From: Paulinella micropora
Lineage: Eukaryota; Cercozoa; Imbricatea; Euglyphida; Paulinellidae
Reading direction: 5' to 3'
NCBI GenBank assembly: GCA_019918135.1
Contig: WBZZ01005569.1
Coordinates: forward strand, 62,001-126,000
Length of the DNA stretch: 64,000 nt
Position numbers and translations under genes: made by a program. Positions 18,136-27,496 of this stretch are shown one piece after another. How positions within the stretch are numbered: position 1 is the stretch's first letter; each line of letters starts with the position of its first letter. The notes beneath the pieces were generated by a model. That model searched no databases and was not told where the DNA came from. It saw only the letters and a list, made by a program, of their open reading frames with translations.

Positions 18136-19068
18136 TTAAAAAAACAAAAACCTGATTTCTCTTGCAAGCAGCATAATCAACAGCATGAACCACACACATT
18201 CACTCCCGTGCGCTTGTCCGCCCCGGGGCGCGGCCGCCGATACTGCGTTTGTCGCAATCCCCAACCACTTGTTTTCGCAGCCCTCGTACACTTTACCTAT
18301 TTGCTTTGCAGTGGTAAAGTTTAAGGCAGGCCAGACGCAGCCCCCGACCTCACTGCAGCTGCAGCCGGACGGTGGCCAGGGGGGTTCGTACAGCGGGCCG
18401 GGCGCGCTAAACTCCAGCTGCAAGCCCCCGCACGCGTTCGCGCTCCCCTGACTCATAGGGAAGAAGTCAAACTCCATAAAGGTCCTGCGATTGTCCGCAA
18501 CTCCGCCCGTGCAGGGCACAGCCCAGCGATGTCGAAGCACAATCTGCAACGTCGAGTTAATTTCGTAACCGCAAATGTAGCTGCCGCAGCCATTGGAGCT
18601 TCCAGCAGAGTCATGGAAGGCTTCCTGCACATTCTCGGCTGGCGTATCAAGGCCATCCGCGCACAGGCCCACCAGACCATACCTACTGTACGAAAAAGTC
18701 AAGTTTTCAATTACCAGACTCATGAACAGTGTAGTCGCGCACCCGCGCGGGATCTGGACGCGTGTTTCGGAGGCCTGCCCCGGCCGCAGTTCCAGAGCGA
18801 CTACCTTTGCCTCGTTTCCCAGCTTGAACCCGAATGCTCTCGCGCTCTCAGCCAAACAAATGCAATCCTGGTACCCTAAGCAACTCTCGATGGGAGTACC
18901 TGGGATGAGACATTTTGCTTTTGTTCCTGGGTGGCACGTATTGTAACGGCAGGCCTGCACAGGCCGCGCAATCAGCAGCCAACCCCACCCACAACAGCGC
19001 CCGCGGGAATACTGCGCGCATTTTCTTTTTGGGGGGAAAAGGTGCGGGGGCGTGCTAAGAACGTACAA
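18136..19068 (-). CDS. Secreted/membrane Cys-rich glycoprotein, paralogue A, about 310 aa
   Basis: Paralogue of the gene at 19671-20708 with high identity across the body (CLAESARAF, VQIPRGCAT, ADGLDTPAENVQEA, GYEINSTLQIVLRHRWAVPC, GCSCSEVGGCVWPALNFT). It has many cysteines, several N-glycosylation sites (NLT, NST) and a C-terminal hydrophobic segment (FMLLIMLLAREIRFLFF). The N-terminus differs from paralogue B: the predicted signal peptide is less clear and the start is uncertain. The stop lies in the TTTAATTAAA motif. It is probably an envelope or secreted host-interaction protein. The 5' end may be disturbed. Confidence 0.65.
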   Translation of the reverse strand: MYVLSTPPHLFPPKRKCAQYSRGRCCGWGWLLIARPVQACRYNTCHPGTKAKCLIPGTPIESCLGYQDCICLAESARAFGFKLGNEAKVVALELRPGQASETRVQIPRGCATTLFMSLVIENLTFSYSRYGLVGLCADGLDTPAENVQEAFHDSAGSSNGCGSYICGYEINSTLQIVLRHRWAVPCTGGVADNRRTFMEFDFFPMSQGSANACGGLQLEFSAPGPLYEPPWPPSGCSCSEVGGCVWPALNFTTAKQIGKVYEGCENKWLGIATNAVSAAAPRGGQAHGSECVWFMLLIMLLAREIRFLFF

Positions 19069-19274
19069 GAAAAAAGCAATAATGAAAAAACAATTCCTGG
19101 CCCAGCCCTAAGCTTTGATACTGAAAACTCGGATGGGGGAGGGAAAGGGGAGGGGGGCGCCCCCCCCCCCCCCCCACGTCCCCCCGTTCTCCTCTCCCCC
19201 TCACCAGTTACAGGCATGGCCCCCCCACCCCTGCTTTTCTCTCCCAGTCCTTCTGTATGCTACTTATGCTGCGC
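19069..19274. other. Intergenic G/C-tract region
   Basis: AT-rich leader of paralogue A followed by a G-rich tract and a GGCGCC-centred G-run/C-run palindrome at about 19146-19176. The same arrangement follows paralogue B at about 20740-20870, so the flanks were duplicated along with the genes. Confidence 0.6.
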
Positions 19275-19499
19275 TGAGTAACGATTCAACGCAGTGTTTT
19301 GACAAGGGGCCCGGGCGGAGAGTACGTGGACGAAGTGGAAGCCTACGTGAGACCGATCTGCGTTTCCTCTTCGATGCGGGATGGCTGTTTCATTGACTAC
19401 AAGGTGGACTGGCACTGCCGGCGCGGGTTTCTGGGGCGTTGCCCTGATGATGATGATGCTGATGTCGGTATGGGTGATTATAAACCTGTAACAATTTAA
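19275..19499 (+). CDS. Short unknown ORF, possibly a remnant
   Basis: An open frame after a stop, without an ATG near its beginning, reads GPGGEYVDEVEAYVRPICVS, FIDYKVDWHCRRGFLGRC, then an Asp run and a normal stop. The composition is protein-like with four cysteines. It may be the C-terminal end of a small secreted protein or a decayed gene between the two glycoprotein paralogues. Confidence 0.3.
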
Positions 19500-19670
19500 T
19501 TCAACGGAAACAAGTAGGCCCTGCGATTTGAGCTGGAAGCGACTGCCCCTTGTCGAAAACTATACAATTTGTATAAAAAACTTAAACAAAAGCGGAATGT
19601 TTTTCCCGGAATTGTCTCCCCGACCTTGGTGATTCGATCCAGGATCTCTGTCAGACTGTCTCTGATTTAA

Positions 19671-20708
19671 TTAAAAAAACAAAAACCTGATTTCTCTTGC
19701 AAGCAGCATGATCAACAGCATGAACCACACACATTCACTCCCGTGCGCTTGTCCGCCCTGGCGCGCAGCCGCCGATACTGCGTTCGTAGGGGGCGGTACC
19801 GCGTTCGTAGGGGGCGGTACCGCGTTCGTAGGGGGCGGTACCGCGTTCGTAGGGGGCGGTACCGCGTTCGTGGGGGGCAGTACCGCGTTCGTGGGGGGAG
19901 GGAGAGAAGTGGGGTTGGCAGTCGCCGTTGTTGCAATTCCCAACCACTTGTTTTCGCAGCCCTCGTACACGTCAAAGTAATCTATTTGCTTTGCAGAGGT
20001 GAAGTTTAAGGCAGGCCAGACGCAGCCCCCGACCTCACTGCAGCTGCAGCCGGATGGTGGCCGCGGGGGGTCGTACAGCGGGCCGGGCGCGCTAAACTCC
20101 AACTGCCAGCCCCCGCACGCGTTTGCGCTCTCTCGACTCCAAGGGTGGAAGCTAAACTGCATAAAGGTCCTGCGATTGTCCGCCACTCCGCCCGTGCAGG
20201 GCACAGCCCAGCGATGTCGAAGCACAATCTGCAACGTCGAGTTAATTTCGTAACCGCAAATGTAGCCAGCGCAGCCCTGAAACCTTCCAGCAGAGTCATG
20301 GAGTGCTTCCTGCACATTCTCGGCTGGCGTATCAAGACCATCCGCGCACAGGCCCACCAGACCTTTCTCACCGTACGAAAAAGTCGAGTTTTCAATTACC
20401 AGACTCATGAACAGTGCAGTCGCGCACCCGCGCGGGATCTGAACGCGTGTTTCGGACCCCTGGCCAGGCCGCAGTTCCAGAGCGACTACCTCTGCTTCGT
20501 TTCCCAGCTCAAACTCGAATGCTCTCGCGCTCTCAGCCAAACAAATGCAATCCTGGGACCCTAAGCAACTCTCGAGGGGAATACCTGGGATGAGACATTT
20601 TGATTTTGTTCCTGGAGGGCAAGTATAGACAGGGCAGGCCTGCGAAGGCCGCGCAATCAGCAGCCAACCCCACACCCACAACAGCGCCCGCGGGAATACT
20701 GCGCGCAT
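19671..20708 (-). CDS. Secreted/membrane Cys-rich glycoprotein, paralogue B, 345 aa
   Basis: Starts at 20708 with a clear signal peptide (MRAVFPRALLWVWGWLLIA, cleavage probably after RPSQA). A Cys-rich ectodomain follows with N-glycosylation sites NST and NFT, then a stalk of six 7-residue repeats of the type PPTNAVP (21-bp DNA units around 19786-19905), then the C-terminal hydrophobic segment FMLLIMLLAREIRFLFF. Paralogue A lacks the repeats. A variable-length stalk beneath a conserved head is typical of surface proteins under selection. Confidence 0.8.
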   Translation of the reverse strand: MRAVFPRALLWVWGWLLIARPSQACPVYTCPPGTKSKCLIPGIPLESCLGSQDCICLAESARAFEFELGNEAEVVALELRPGQGSETRVQIPRGCATALFMSLVIENSTFSYGEKGLVGLCADGLDTPAENVQEALHDSAGRFQGCAGYICGYEINSTLQIVLRHRWAVPCTGGVADNRRTFMQFSFHPWSRESANACGGWQLEFSAPGPLYDPPRPPSGCSCSEVGGCVWPALNFTSAKQIDYFDVYEGCENKWLGIATTATANPTSLPPPTNAVLPPTNAVPPPTNAVPPPTNAVPPPTNAVPPPTNAVSAAARQGGQAHGSECVWFMLLIMLLAREIRFLFF

Positions 20709-21057
20709 TTCTTTTTTTTGGGGGGGGGGTGCGGGGGCGTGCTAAGAATGTACAAGAAAAAAGCAATACTAAAAAAAACAATTCCTGGCCCCAGCCCTAA
20801 GCTTTGACTCTGAAAACTCGGATGGGAAAAGAAAAAGGGGAGGGGGGCGCCCGGGGAGAGTGGGGAGAGAAAGGCCCCCCCTTCCTTCTTCTTCCCCCCC
20901 GCCCCCCTACCCCCTACTTTTCCCTCCCCATCCTTCTGAACAAAGCGGTCTCAGACAGCCTAGGCCAACGATTCCCTGGTTGTAACGAGGTTGCGCGTCG
21001 CTTCGACCAACGGCTTTTACCTAAAAATCGAAAGTCGGGTGCGTCGCCAGCGCTATG
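20709..21057. other. Intergenic region, G/C tracts
   Basis: AT-rich leader, a G-rich stretch with a GGGGGGCGCCCGGGG palindrome near 20838-20856, and a C-rich stretch to about 20935. The last 100 bases have ordinary composition but no convincing frame. Confidence 0.45.
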
Positions 21058-21827
21058 CTACGTGAGACCGCGCGGCGTCGCTGACGCTGCAATTGGCAGC
21101 CTGCTGAGCTGGCGGTGCTTAGAAACTGGCGTTTCTGTGTAGACGTCAACAACCGCGCGCAGCCTCAAACAATCGCTAAGTGGGCTTCCTGCATCTTCTG
21201 TGTCTATGTCTGGCGCTGCTTGCGCCACGTCCTGACAGAAAGCGCTCTGCTGCGGCGCGCTCTGGACACGCACAGCCTGTGTTGGTCTGATGTAGAGCAT
21301 TGGATCTGCACTCAATCCCTGCAGGTTCTGCAGCAGCTGTAGGGCCACGAGGTAGACCCACGGCGCGGGTAGCAGGACGGACACAAACCCAAACGCCCAC
21401 CCTACAGAAAGCCGCGCCCCGCCGCCCGACAGCGCTAGCCAGAGCACAAGGTAGCACGCGTGCAGGACCGTAGAGCATACAGAGGCGCACTGGATTTGGC
21501 ATAGACTCCGCACGGCTTGTGTGTGACCACAGGATCCAATCCGTACGGGTAGCGTTCTAGGCATTCTAGCCACACGTGCCAGGCCAGCGGCAGTAGCAGG
21601 GATTGGTATTCACTTTGCCACAGTGAGGGTTCCCCATCGCCGAGAAGCAGCAAAACGGCCGCGTGCGCTACGGTCCAGAACCAGATGCGCAATGTCGTGA
21701 ACATGGCTGTCCGCCGCTGCCGTCCCCCGTCGACCCCCAGTTGCAGGCAAAGCAGCCAAGCCATGCCGCACATGAACGCGGCCGCGGAGGCGATCCCGAG
21801 GTGAACTGCCGCCCTGCTACCTAACAT
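21058..21827 (-). CDS. Multi-pass membrane protein in two overlapping frames
   Basis: Begins at an ATG at 21827 (MLGSRAAVHLGIASAAAFMC) with hydrophobic segments (MAWLLCLQLGV, LRIWFWTVAHAAVLLLL, LLLPLAWHVWL). A second frame overlapping the end continues with similar membrane character (ACYLVLWLALSGG, WAFGFVSVLLPAPWVYLVAL) and a polar tail down to 21058. The two frames appear to belong to one gene; whether it is broken or the sequence has an error cannot be told. It resembles the small membrane protein at 43186-43548 in style only. Confidence 0.5.
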
Positions 21828-22068
21828 GGTTCTTACGCGATTTGTTTTTTTTTATTAAGATATAATAGCCTCTTTCTAGCAAGCACGCCGTGCGCGACAA
21901 AAGCTACAAATGAACTGGTTCTTACACAATTCGTAGATTTGATCGCCCAAGATTGGGGGGAGGAGGGAAACGAGGGAGGGGAAAGCAAGGGAGAGGAGGG
22001 GGGGGGAGGGAAAGATGTGCAAAGGGAGGGAAGGCATAAGACGATGTCGAGGTGGTCTGGTGTGCGGA

Positions 22069-23064
22069 ATGGCGCAAAAAGGCATGCAAAACCTGTCGGA
22101 ACCCGACCTGCCCCGTCTGCTCCATTTGCAAGCTGATCTCTGGCGCACCGCGCTCACGTTCATGGATTGGAGCGAGCTAGAGCCTCTTTGCCTGGCCAGT
22201 CGCAGATGTTCGAAACTGCTCCAGGACAAGAAAGTTTGGAAGCGCCTGCGCATCGGCACCGTGGACCTTCATAGTGACAAAGATACAAAGAGCTTCGCGC
22301 ATTGGTGCAACGTTTGGCGCCAGGCCGAGGTCACGATTGGCCACGTGAGCTTTCACCGCGAATTCAGGCGGGAGCTTCTTTCGTCCGTCCTGCAGGCCCT
22401 GCAAGCTCTTACGATCCACCACTTGTCATTGAAGCAAAACGCTTGTGTGACGGACGCATTGCTGGCGCACCTGGCGGGCTCTTGCGAGCTGTACAGCCTT
22501 CACCTTAGCCGCTGTTTGCACATCACAGATGTGGGGCTAGTAGCGCACCTAGCCGGCTTGCACAGCTTGCGCAGCCTGAATTTGTGTGGATGCTCCAGAA
22601 TTACCAACGCGGGCTTGCAACACCTGTCGGGGCTGTGCAACTTGCAACACCTCACACTCTACGATTGTCGCGAGATAAGCGACGCAGGACTAGCGCACTT
22701 GCGACAGCTCCGGGATTTGCAGTATTTAAATCTTGGCAGCTGCCCCTACATCACGGATGCGGGGCTGGCGCATTTGTCCGGGATGCACAAACTCCAGGAG
22801 CTAAGCTTGGCTTTTTGCACACGCCTTTCAAGCGCGGGGCTAGCGCGCCTGTCCGAGATGCACGAGCTCCGACGCCTGGGGCTAGCTGGATGCTCCGGGC
22901 TTACGGATGAGAGTCTGCCTTACCTCTTGCAAATGCCTCAGTGCTTGCGGGAGCTAGATCTCTCGTATTGCCAGGGCATTACAGAAGCGGCGCAGGCAAC
23001 GCTGGCCGCTGAGCTTGCAGCTCTTTGTAAAGTCGATCTGACAGGAAGCCACTCTGCGAGATGA
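22069..23064 (+). CDS. F-box/LRR (FBXL-type) protein, 331 aa
   Basis: I prefer the ATG at 22069 (MAQKGMQNLSEPDLPRLLHL), since upstream sequence is low complexity. Residues about 12-60 form an F-box (LWRTALTFMDWSELEPLCLA, then VWKRLRI). Residues about 125-325 are eight regular cysteine-type LRRs of about 25 residues (LRSLNLCGCSRITNAGLQHL, LQHLTLYDCREISDAGLAHL, LRRLGLAGCSGLTDESLPYL). This matches FBXL/AMN1-type receptors of SCF ubiquitin ligases. It is the cleanest F-box/LRR gene in the window and probably acts in the host cytosol or nucleus. Confidence 0.85.
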   Translation: MAQKGMQNLSEPDLPRLLHLQADLWRTALTFMDWSELEPLCLASRRCSKLLQDKKVWKRLRIGTVDLHSDKDTKSFAHWCNVWRQAEVTIGHVSFHREFRRELLSSVLQALQALTIHHLSLKQNACVTDALLAHLAGSCELYSLHLSRCLHITDVGLVAHLAGLHSLRSLNLCGCSRITNAGLQHLSGLCNLQHLTLYDCREISDAGLAHLRQLRDLQYLNLGSCPYITDAGLAHLSGMHKLQELSLAFCTRLSSAGLARLSEMHELRRLGLAGCSGLTDESLPYLLQMPQCLRELDLSYCQGITEAAQATLAAELAALCKVDLTGSHSAR

Positions 23065-23134
23065 ATTAAACTGAAATCTTGAGGAGTCGAACGAGAAGAT
23101 TTGAACCAGATAGACGAGAAACGCGTCCGGGCGG

Positions 23135-23167
23135 GGTGTGTGTGGGGGGGGGGGGGGGCGCCCCGCC
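23135..23167. terminator. G-run/GGCGCC/C-run palindrome
   Basis: A G tract, CGCC core and C tract 70 bases after the FBXL gene stop; it could fold as a transcript-ending hairpin. Confidence 0.45.
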
Positions 23168-23261
23168 CCCGCCGGAGCAGTAACACACCCCCACTCCACA
23201 AGAAAAGACACCAGATTCCTACCCCCGCCCCCACCCCCCCCCCCCCCCGCCAAACCCAACG

Positions 23262-23975
23262 ATGCTTACAGTAACTGCCACCCCGTTACCAGAGCGCCCG
23301 GCCAAGAGGCACAAGGTGGCGGAGCCAGAACCCCGGGCGGCCCCCGCGTCAGCCGCCGAGCTGGTTGGTCTGTTCCTGTCCGCCCGAGGAGGAGGCGGAA
23401 GCCTGCCAGACCAGGCGGAAGCTTTACTGTTGGACGGCGCGGTGGCCGTTCTCCCCACCGGCGAAGTGTCGCAAACGGGCAACGATCTGTACCATGGCAA
23501 AGTCGCCAGTCCCAGCAGGTACGTGGAGTTTCCACCTATTGCCTTGCGGCATCATGACACTCTTTGCCGAGTGGCAGTGGAGGCGCTGGCAGCCCTAGCC
23601 GGCCCTGCCCTAGCGGCGACTGCCAAGCAACCAAACAAGCCACCTCGCACGACTGTTGTCGAACACGAGGATGGCAACCCCGTTGTCCTGGTCGACATGT
23701 TCAGACGCACCTTCCACTGCCACTTTGCCCCTCGGCAACCAGCAAGCCCCCCCACGCTACGAGTCTCCATCCACCTCGCCGACAGCCGTGCTCGAGATCA
23801 GCGCCCCTTCCGTGTGTGCCGCGGCCTCGTGGCTGCCAGCACCTTTGCCACCGAGCGCAAGCAGAGGTACAGGCACGATCAAGATTACGCCTGCTTGGCC
23901 TTTGCGCTTTTTAATGTCTGCAACGCGCCCCGACGCTTCGGCAAACTCATGCGCAAGTTTGCCAGTGTTCTTTGA
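23262..23975 (+). CDS. Unknown protein, 237 aa
   Basis: An ATG at 23262 (MLTVTATPLPERPAKRHKVA) just after C-rich sequence. The N-terminus has a basic KRHK patch that could be a nuclear signal. No domain is recognised; near the C-terminus is CRGLVAASTFATERKQRYRH. The end overlaps the first part of the LRR gene that follows, so the two may once have formed one gene or are translated as overlapping genes. Confidence 0.55.
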   Translation: MLTVTATPLPERPAKRHKVAEPEPRAAPASAAELVGLFLSARGGGGSLPDQAEALLLDGAVAVLPTGEVSQTGNDLYHGKVASPSRYVEFPPIALRHHDTLCRVAVEALAALAGPALAATAKQPNKPPRTTVVEHEDGNPVVLVDMFRRTFHCHFAPRQPASPPTLRVSIHLADSRARDQRPFRVCRGLVAASTFATERKQRYRHDQDYACLAFALFNVCNAPRRFGKLMRKFASVL

Positions 23976-24905
23976 CTTTCTGGACTCGCTTTCCAAACCG
24001 CCTGCCATCGTGAGTCGAAATCCTCAGGAACACAGAGGCACCAATTGGCTGCTCTCGCCGTCGCGCTCGGGGCTGGCGCTCGTTGTCTTTGAAACACATT
24101 GCTACGGCGTAGATTTCGACCTCCAGCTGCTCTTTGATGGTGAGTCCAAGTATGTGCAGAGCCTTTGCTTACAGGCCTTGCGCTACCAGGGCTGGCGATC
24201 AAACGAGTCCTATGAGGTAACGCAGCTCGCCTTAGACGATTGCTCGGGACTCGGCGATAAAGACTTGCTGTCAATATCCGAGCTGCGGTCTTTGCAGGCG
24301 CTCCGCCTAAAACACTGCCAGCGCTTCACCGCGGCGGGGCTGCTGGCGCTGGAGAAGTGTCGCTGCAGACTCTGGTCCTGAGCGGCTGCGCGAAGCTCAC
24401 CTGCCCTACTGTCAGCCGCCTCGCCAGGAACCTGCCGGGGCTGCGCGAACTGGCTCTTCTGGGGAAAAACAAGCTGATCGACAAGGGGCTGCGCCAGATC
24501 CTGCCAAGCCTCACCCAGCTGCAGAGCCTCAGCCTTGAGCGCCAGCATACTACGGGCGGCACGTGGTTTCGACAAATCGACAAGCTCGCGAGCCTGCGAT
24601 TCCTACACCTACCTAGCGATAAGGTCAGCGACGACGCGCTGCGATTTTTGTCGCGGCTCGTCAACCTGCGTGAGCTGCGCCTCGGCAACTGCAGCGCACT
24701 CACTGACCGGGGGCTCGAGCACCTGGCCGGGCACATCAACTTGCGCTCGCTAGAGCTGCTCGACTGTCCGCTGATCAGCGAAACAGCTTGGGCACGCCTA
24801 GCGCAGGCCCTGCCACAGTACCGAGACGACGGCTGTGTAGCTAATCGACTGCCACGCACCAGAGGCGCCAGCGCGATCGTGGACTATTTGCTGGCGCCTC
24901 TCTAG
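23913..24905 (+). CDS. LRR protein, in two overlapping frames
   Basis: The first frame (about 23913-24381) reads FFDFLDSLSKPPAIVSR, then the start of LRRs (VTQLALDDCSGLGDKDLLSI, LQALRLKHCQRFTAAGLLAL). The second frame (24357-24905) continues LRRs (LQTLVLSGCAKLTCPTVSRL, LRELRLGNCSALTDRGLEHL) to a stop at 24905. The style matches the FBXL gene at 22 kb and suggests duplication. An F-box is not clear. Whether this is one damaged gene or two ORFs is unresolved. Confidence 0.55.
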
Positions 24906-24939
24906 ACCCACCTCCCCCCCCCACCCGCTTTTTTTTTTG

Positions 24940-24956
24940 TTCTTTTAATTAAAAAC
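24940..24956. terminator. TTTAATTAAAA gene-end motif
   Basis: TTCTTTTAATTAAAAACAT lies 40 bases after the LRR gene stop and between two converging genes. The same motif marks gene ends near 6260, 13071, 16079, 18131 and 19665. Confidence 0.4.
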
Positions 24957-24987
24957 ATTACCTTGGCACGTTTTGTGTTTTTTTGGT

Positions 24988-25075
24988 CTTGTGTTGAAAA
25001 AAAGGCAGTACGAAAGGACATTTTCGGCACAATGCCTTTTTTCGACTATATCACTTGTGTGTTCCGGCCATAACG
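24988..25075 (+). repeat. Structured palindromic cassette, copy 1
   Basis: GTTGAAAAAAAGGCA pairs with TGCCTTTTTTCGAC further along, and a third arm TTCCGGCCATAA follows. It is related to cassettes at 28819 and 31315. The stop codon of the minus-strand gene ending at 25051 (TGATATAGTCG on that strand) lies within the second arm. Confidence 0.6.
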
Positions 25076-26775
25076 AGCGTGGTGGAAGGGGGGTTTTTTC
25101 GATGTTTCTTTCGAGCAGGGGCCGGGTCCTGTCTCCCGTCCATAATAACACAACCTTCTCCTTCTATCAGGCCATGCTTGTTATGGCGCAGTACTATGTT
25201 TGTGGCCTCCAAGCGGACGGGGTTACCATTCAAAGAGTATGGTATATCAACCAGCTCGACGACTACCACCTGTCTAGCTGCGTCGTCGCCCTTGATGAGT
25301 ATGGATGGGGTTCTCAGGCCCTTCAACGTCAAAGTTCGATCATACCGGGCGATTTTCTGGTTGTAACCCTCTCCTGGCAAGCCGTGTCTGTTACCCAGTT
25401 TGATGACGAGGGGCGGCAGGTTCTTAGACTCCGGGGGCTGCGTGATGGTAATAGCCATGCCAGGTCCCGTGGGGTCTGGCTCTTCCGTAAAGTCAAGATC
25501 GGGTGCAGCAAGCTCGATCGTGCACGTAGATGTTGGGGCGGGTTTGGTGCGCGACCACAGCACAATTGAAGACAGGGATTCAGTACGGCCTAGACGCAGG
25601 ACAAAGTCGGCGGGGGTGTGTAGTTTTTTTGGCCAAGCCCACTCTATGGACTCGAGTCCGAAAATCGCGAGGTTGATTGTGTGGAGGGAGCTGTCGGGGA
25701 AGTCGTGGCCTATCTTCCACTTGCGTTCATCCGCTGCTTTTTCTAATTGGATATAATTTTCCAAAGAGAGGACGGCGAGGCGGGGAAAGGCTGCCAAACA
25801 AGCATGGAGGAATTTCTTATACCCCCCTTTTCTCCCCTGGGCGTGTATTGATATTTCCGTGGCTACTAAACCTTCCGGCACCCTAAAGCTGGGCAAGGTG
25901 ACAACATCATCGATCGGCCTCTGCAAGAAGCTTGCCCGCGCCGGGGGGCCTATGGCCTTTATCTGATCGTTAGCAGCACGGTGGTACTGCTCCTCACTAT
26001 GACAGTAGTACTGCAGCCTGACAAGGACATCCCTTCCGCCGTTCTCGTCAACGGCAGCGCTGCTCTTTATTTGCAAGAATAGGCGGTCGAGCCCAAGCTT
26101 ACGCCAGCGCCAAAGAGCCAACTCTACATCGACCAGATCTTGGACAGTAGGCTCAAATGTCCCGCCTATTTTCTCAGGGAAGAAATTGTCCCAGTCATCC
26201 TGGCAAAGCTTGCTCCACATCAGCTGTTCCAGTTTATCGCGCAGGGCAAGCATATTTGCACGCGAATCCGAATACGATCCCGAACCACTGCCCCCGGGGT
26301 ATATTTCCAAATACTTACATTTGCAGCAGCGGTCGCACGACAGCAGCTTGCGTAGGACTCTGCTGATCAAAGGGTATTTGTCCAGCTCGCTTTTGTCCCT
26401 GTTGTCGGACAGCTCTGCCGACCTAGCTAGGTAAGCAAACAGCCTGCCTGCAACCATGTCGATCGTTTGCGGCGGGGGGGCCTGTTGCTGGTTGGAGCTG
26501 ACCCAGCCCAGCCGGGGCAGGTTGGGCACCGCCATGAGCCTGAGATTGGTCGCTGTCAGCAGCTTGGTGCACAACATGCGTGTCTCTGCGGCGCCCAGTT
26601 GGTTAGTAGTGCCCGCCGGTAAATAAATGCAGATAGTCGTCGTCTTGCTGTTATCAGGGTCGGTGGAGATGGGGTCTGCTGGGGATTTTTGGCACAGGGC
26701 GCGTCCACTGCGCTGCGTGGGCGGCAGATCAAGGCAGAGACCATACAAATGATCTTCATGGTTTCTTGCCTGCAT
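25051..26775 (-). CDS. Unknown protein, 574 aa
   Basis: A single long clean frame from an ATG at 26775 (MQARNHEDHLYGLCLDLPPT). No domain is recognised. Features: a Cys cluster LLSCDRCCKCKYLEIYPGG near residue 145, a Gly/Ser linker after it, and a C-terminal half with beta-rich repeats reminiscent of irregular LRR segments (LAVLSLENYIQLE, LHTINLAIFGLESIEWAWP). The tail is basic (ARKKHRKNPPS). The last codons and stop come from the palindromic cassette at 24988-25075. It could be a distant member of the LRR group, but I would not assign it. Confidence 0.75.
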   Translation of the reverse strand: MQARNHEDHLYGLCLDLPPTQRSGRALCQKSPADPISTDPDNSKTTTICIYLPAGTTNQLGAAETRMLCTKLLTATNLRLMAVPNLPRLGWVSSNQQQAPPPQTIDMVAGRLFAYLARSAELSDNRDKSELDKYPLISRVLRKLLSCDRCCKCKYLEIYPGGSGSGSYSDSRANMLALRDKLEQLMWSKLCQDDWDNFFPEKIGGTFEPTVQDLVDVELALWRWRKLGLDRLFLQIKSSAAVDENGGRDVLVRLQYYCHSEEQYHRAANDQIKAIGPPARASFLQRPIDDVVTLPSFRVPEGLVATEISIHAQGRKGGYKKFLHACLAAFPRLAVLSLENYIQLEKAADERKWKIGHDFPDSSLHTINLAIFGLESIEWAWPKKLHTPADFVLRLGRTESLSSIVLWSRTKPAPTSTCTIELAAPDLDFTEEPDPTGPGMAITITQPPESKNLPPLVIKLGNRHGLPGEGYNQKIARYDRTLTLKGLRTPSILIKGDDAARQVVVVELVDIPYSLNGNPVRLEATNIVLRHNKHGLIEGEGCVIMDGRQDPAPARKKHRKNPPSTTLVMAGTHK

Positions 26776-26985
26776 GTTGTTCCCTGCTTGCCTCTGTACT
26801 CCGCCTTGTTAAATCAGACAGGCGGAGGAAAGAGGGCAGGATGGAAAGAGAAGGTTGGGGAGAGGGATAGAGGAGGGGGAAGGGGGGAGGGGGGACGGGG
26901 GGACGGGGTGCTCCCCTCTTCTCTCCTTTTTCTTTCGGTTATCTTGTAAAAAAAAAGGCATAATAAGATCTGATCCGTGTGTGTC
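26776..26985. other. Intergenic region between divergent genes
   Basis: About 200 bases of G-rich and then CT-rich tract plus an AT-rich stretch near 26945-26965. It presumably holds the promoters of the genes on either side; no motif is distinctive. Confidence 0.4.
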
Positions 26986-27492
26986 ATGCCCGCGGACAAG
27001 GGAAACTGCCCCCGCTGTTCCTTGGCAGTAGCTAGCTGGAAGCCGTATCGCCTTTGGCTAGAGGCTCTACGCTACCAATTAGAGCGCAACCGCCAGGAAA
27101 TTGTGCTAGATGCCGCGGCGTTGGGCCCGGGTAGCACGGCCCTACAGAAAATTCTGGAGGAGGCACCTCCGAAAGAACAGCTCGACTTTCAAGTGCGTTG
27201 CCAAGGCGAGAGGGATGGGAACAATCTTGAGCAGCTCTTGAAGCAGATTGGTGGGTGTGCCAGGCGCTTGGAAATACGTGATTTGAAGCTCGACGAGGGC
27301 CCCCCCGGCCATTGCTTCAAGCTCGGCCCGGAAGTCGACGGCTTAGTGCTTGTCAATTGCAAACTTGTACAGTTCCAGCTCGACGACGGAAAAAGATCTG
27401 AACCTCTAGACGAAGCCCGAATTTGGGGCAAAAAAAAAATCAGACTGCTTAATCAAGCCGATCCCAGAAGATTACAAGTACATTCAAACTAA
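26986..27492 (+). CDS. Unknown protein (possible LRR-type), 168 aa
   Basis: An ATG at 26986 (MPADKGNCPRCSLAVASWKP) with a CPRC motif at the start. Short repeated beta-like units follow (RRLEIRDLKLDEG, VDGLVLVNCKLVQFQLDDG), similar to degenerate LRRs. It ends at 27492. The next 1.3 kb on the same strand continue in other frames with similar character, so this may be the first part of a larger gene. Confidence 0.5.
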   Translation: MPADKGNCPRCSLAVASWKPYRLWLEALRYQLERNRQEIVLDAAALGPGSTALQKILEEAPPKEQLDFQVRCQGERDGNNLEQLLKQIGGCARRLEIRDLKLDEGPPGHCFKLGPEVDGLVLVNCKLVQFQLDDGKRSEPLDEARIWGKKKIRLLNQADPRRLQVHSN

Positions 27493-27496
27493 ACGC

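Noticed and set aside
19590-19660. tRNA-like stretch (GATTCGATCC)
   Set aside because: I could not build an acceptor stem or anticodon arm around it; no tRNA gene supported.
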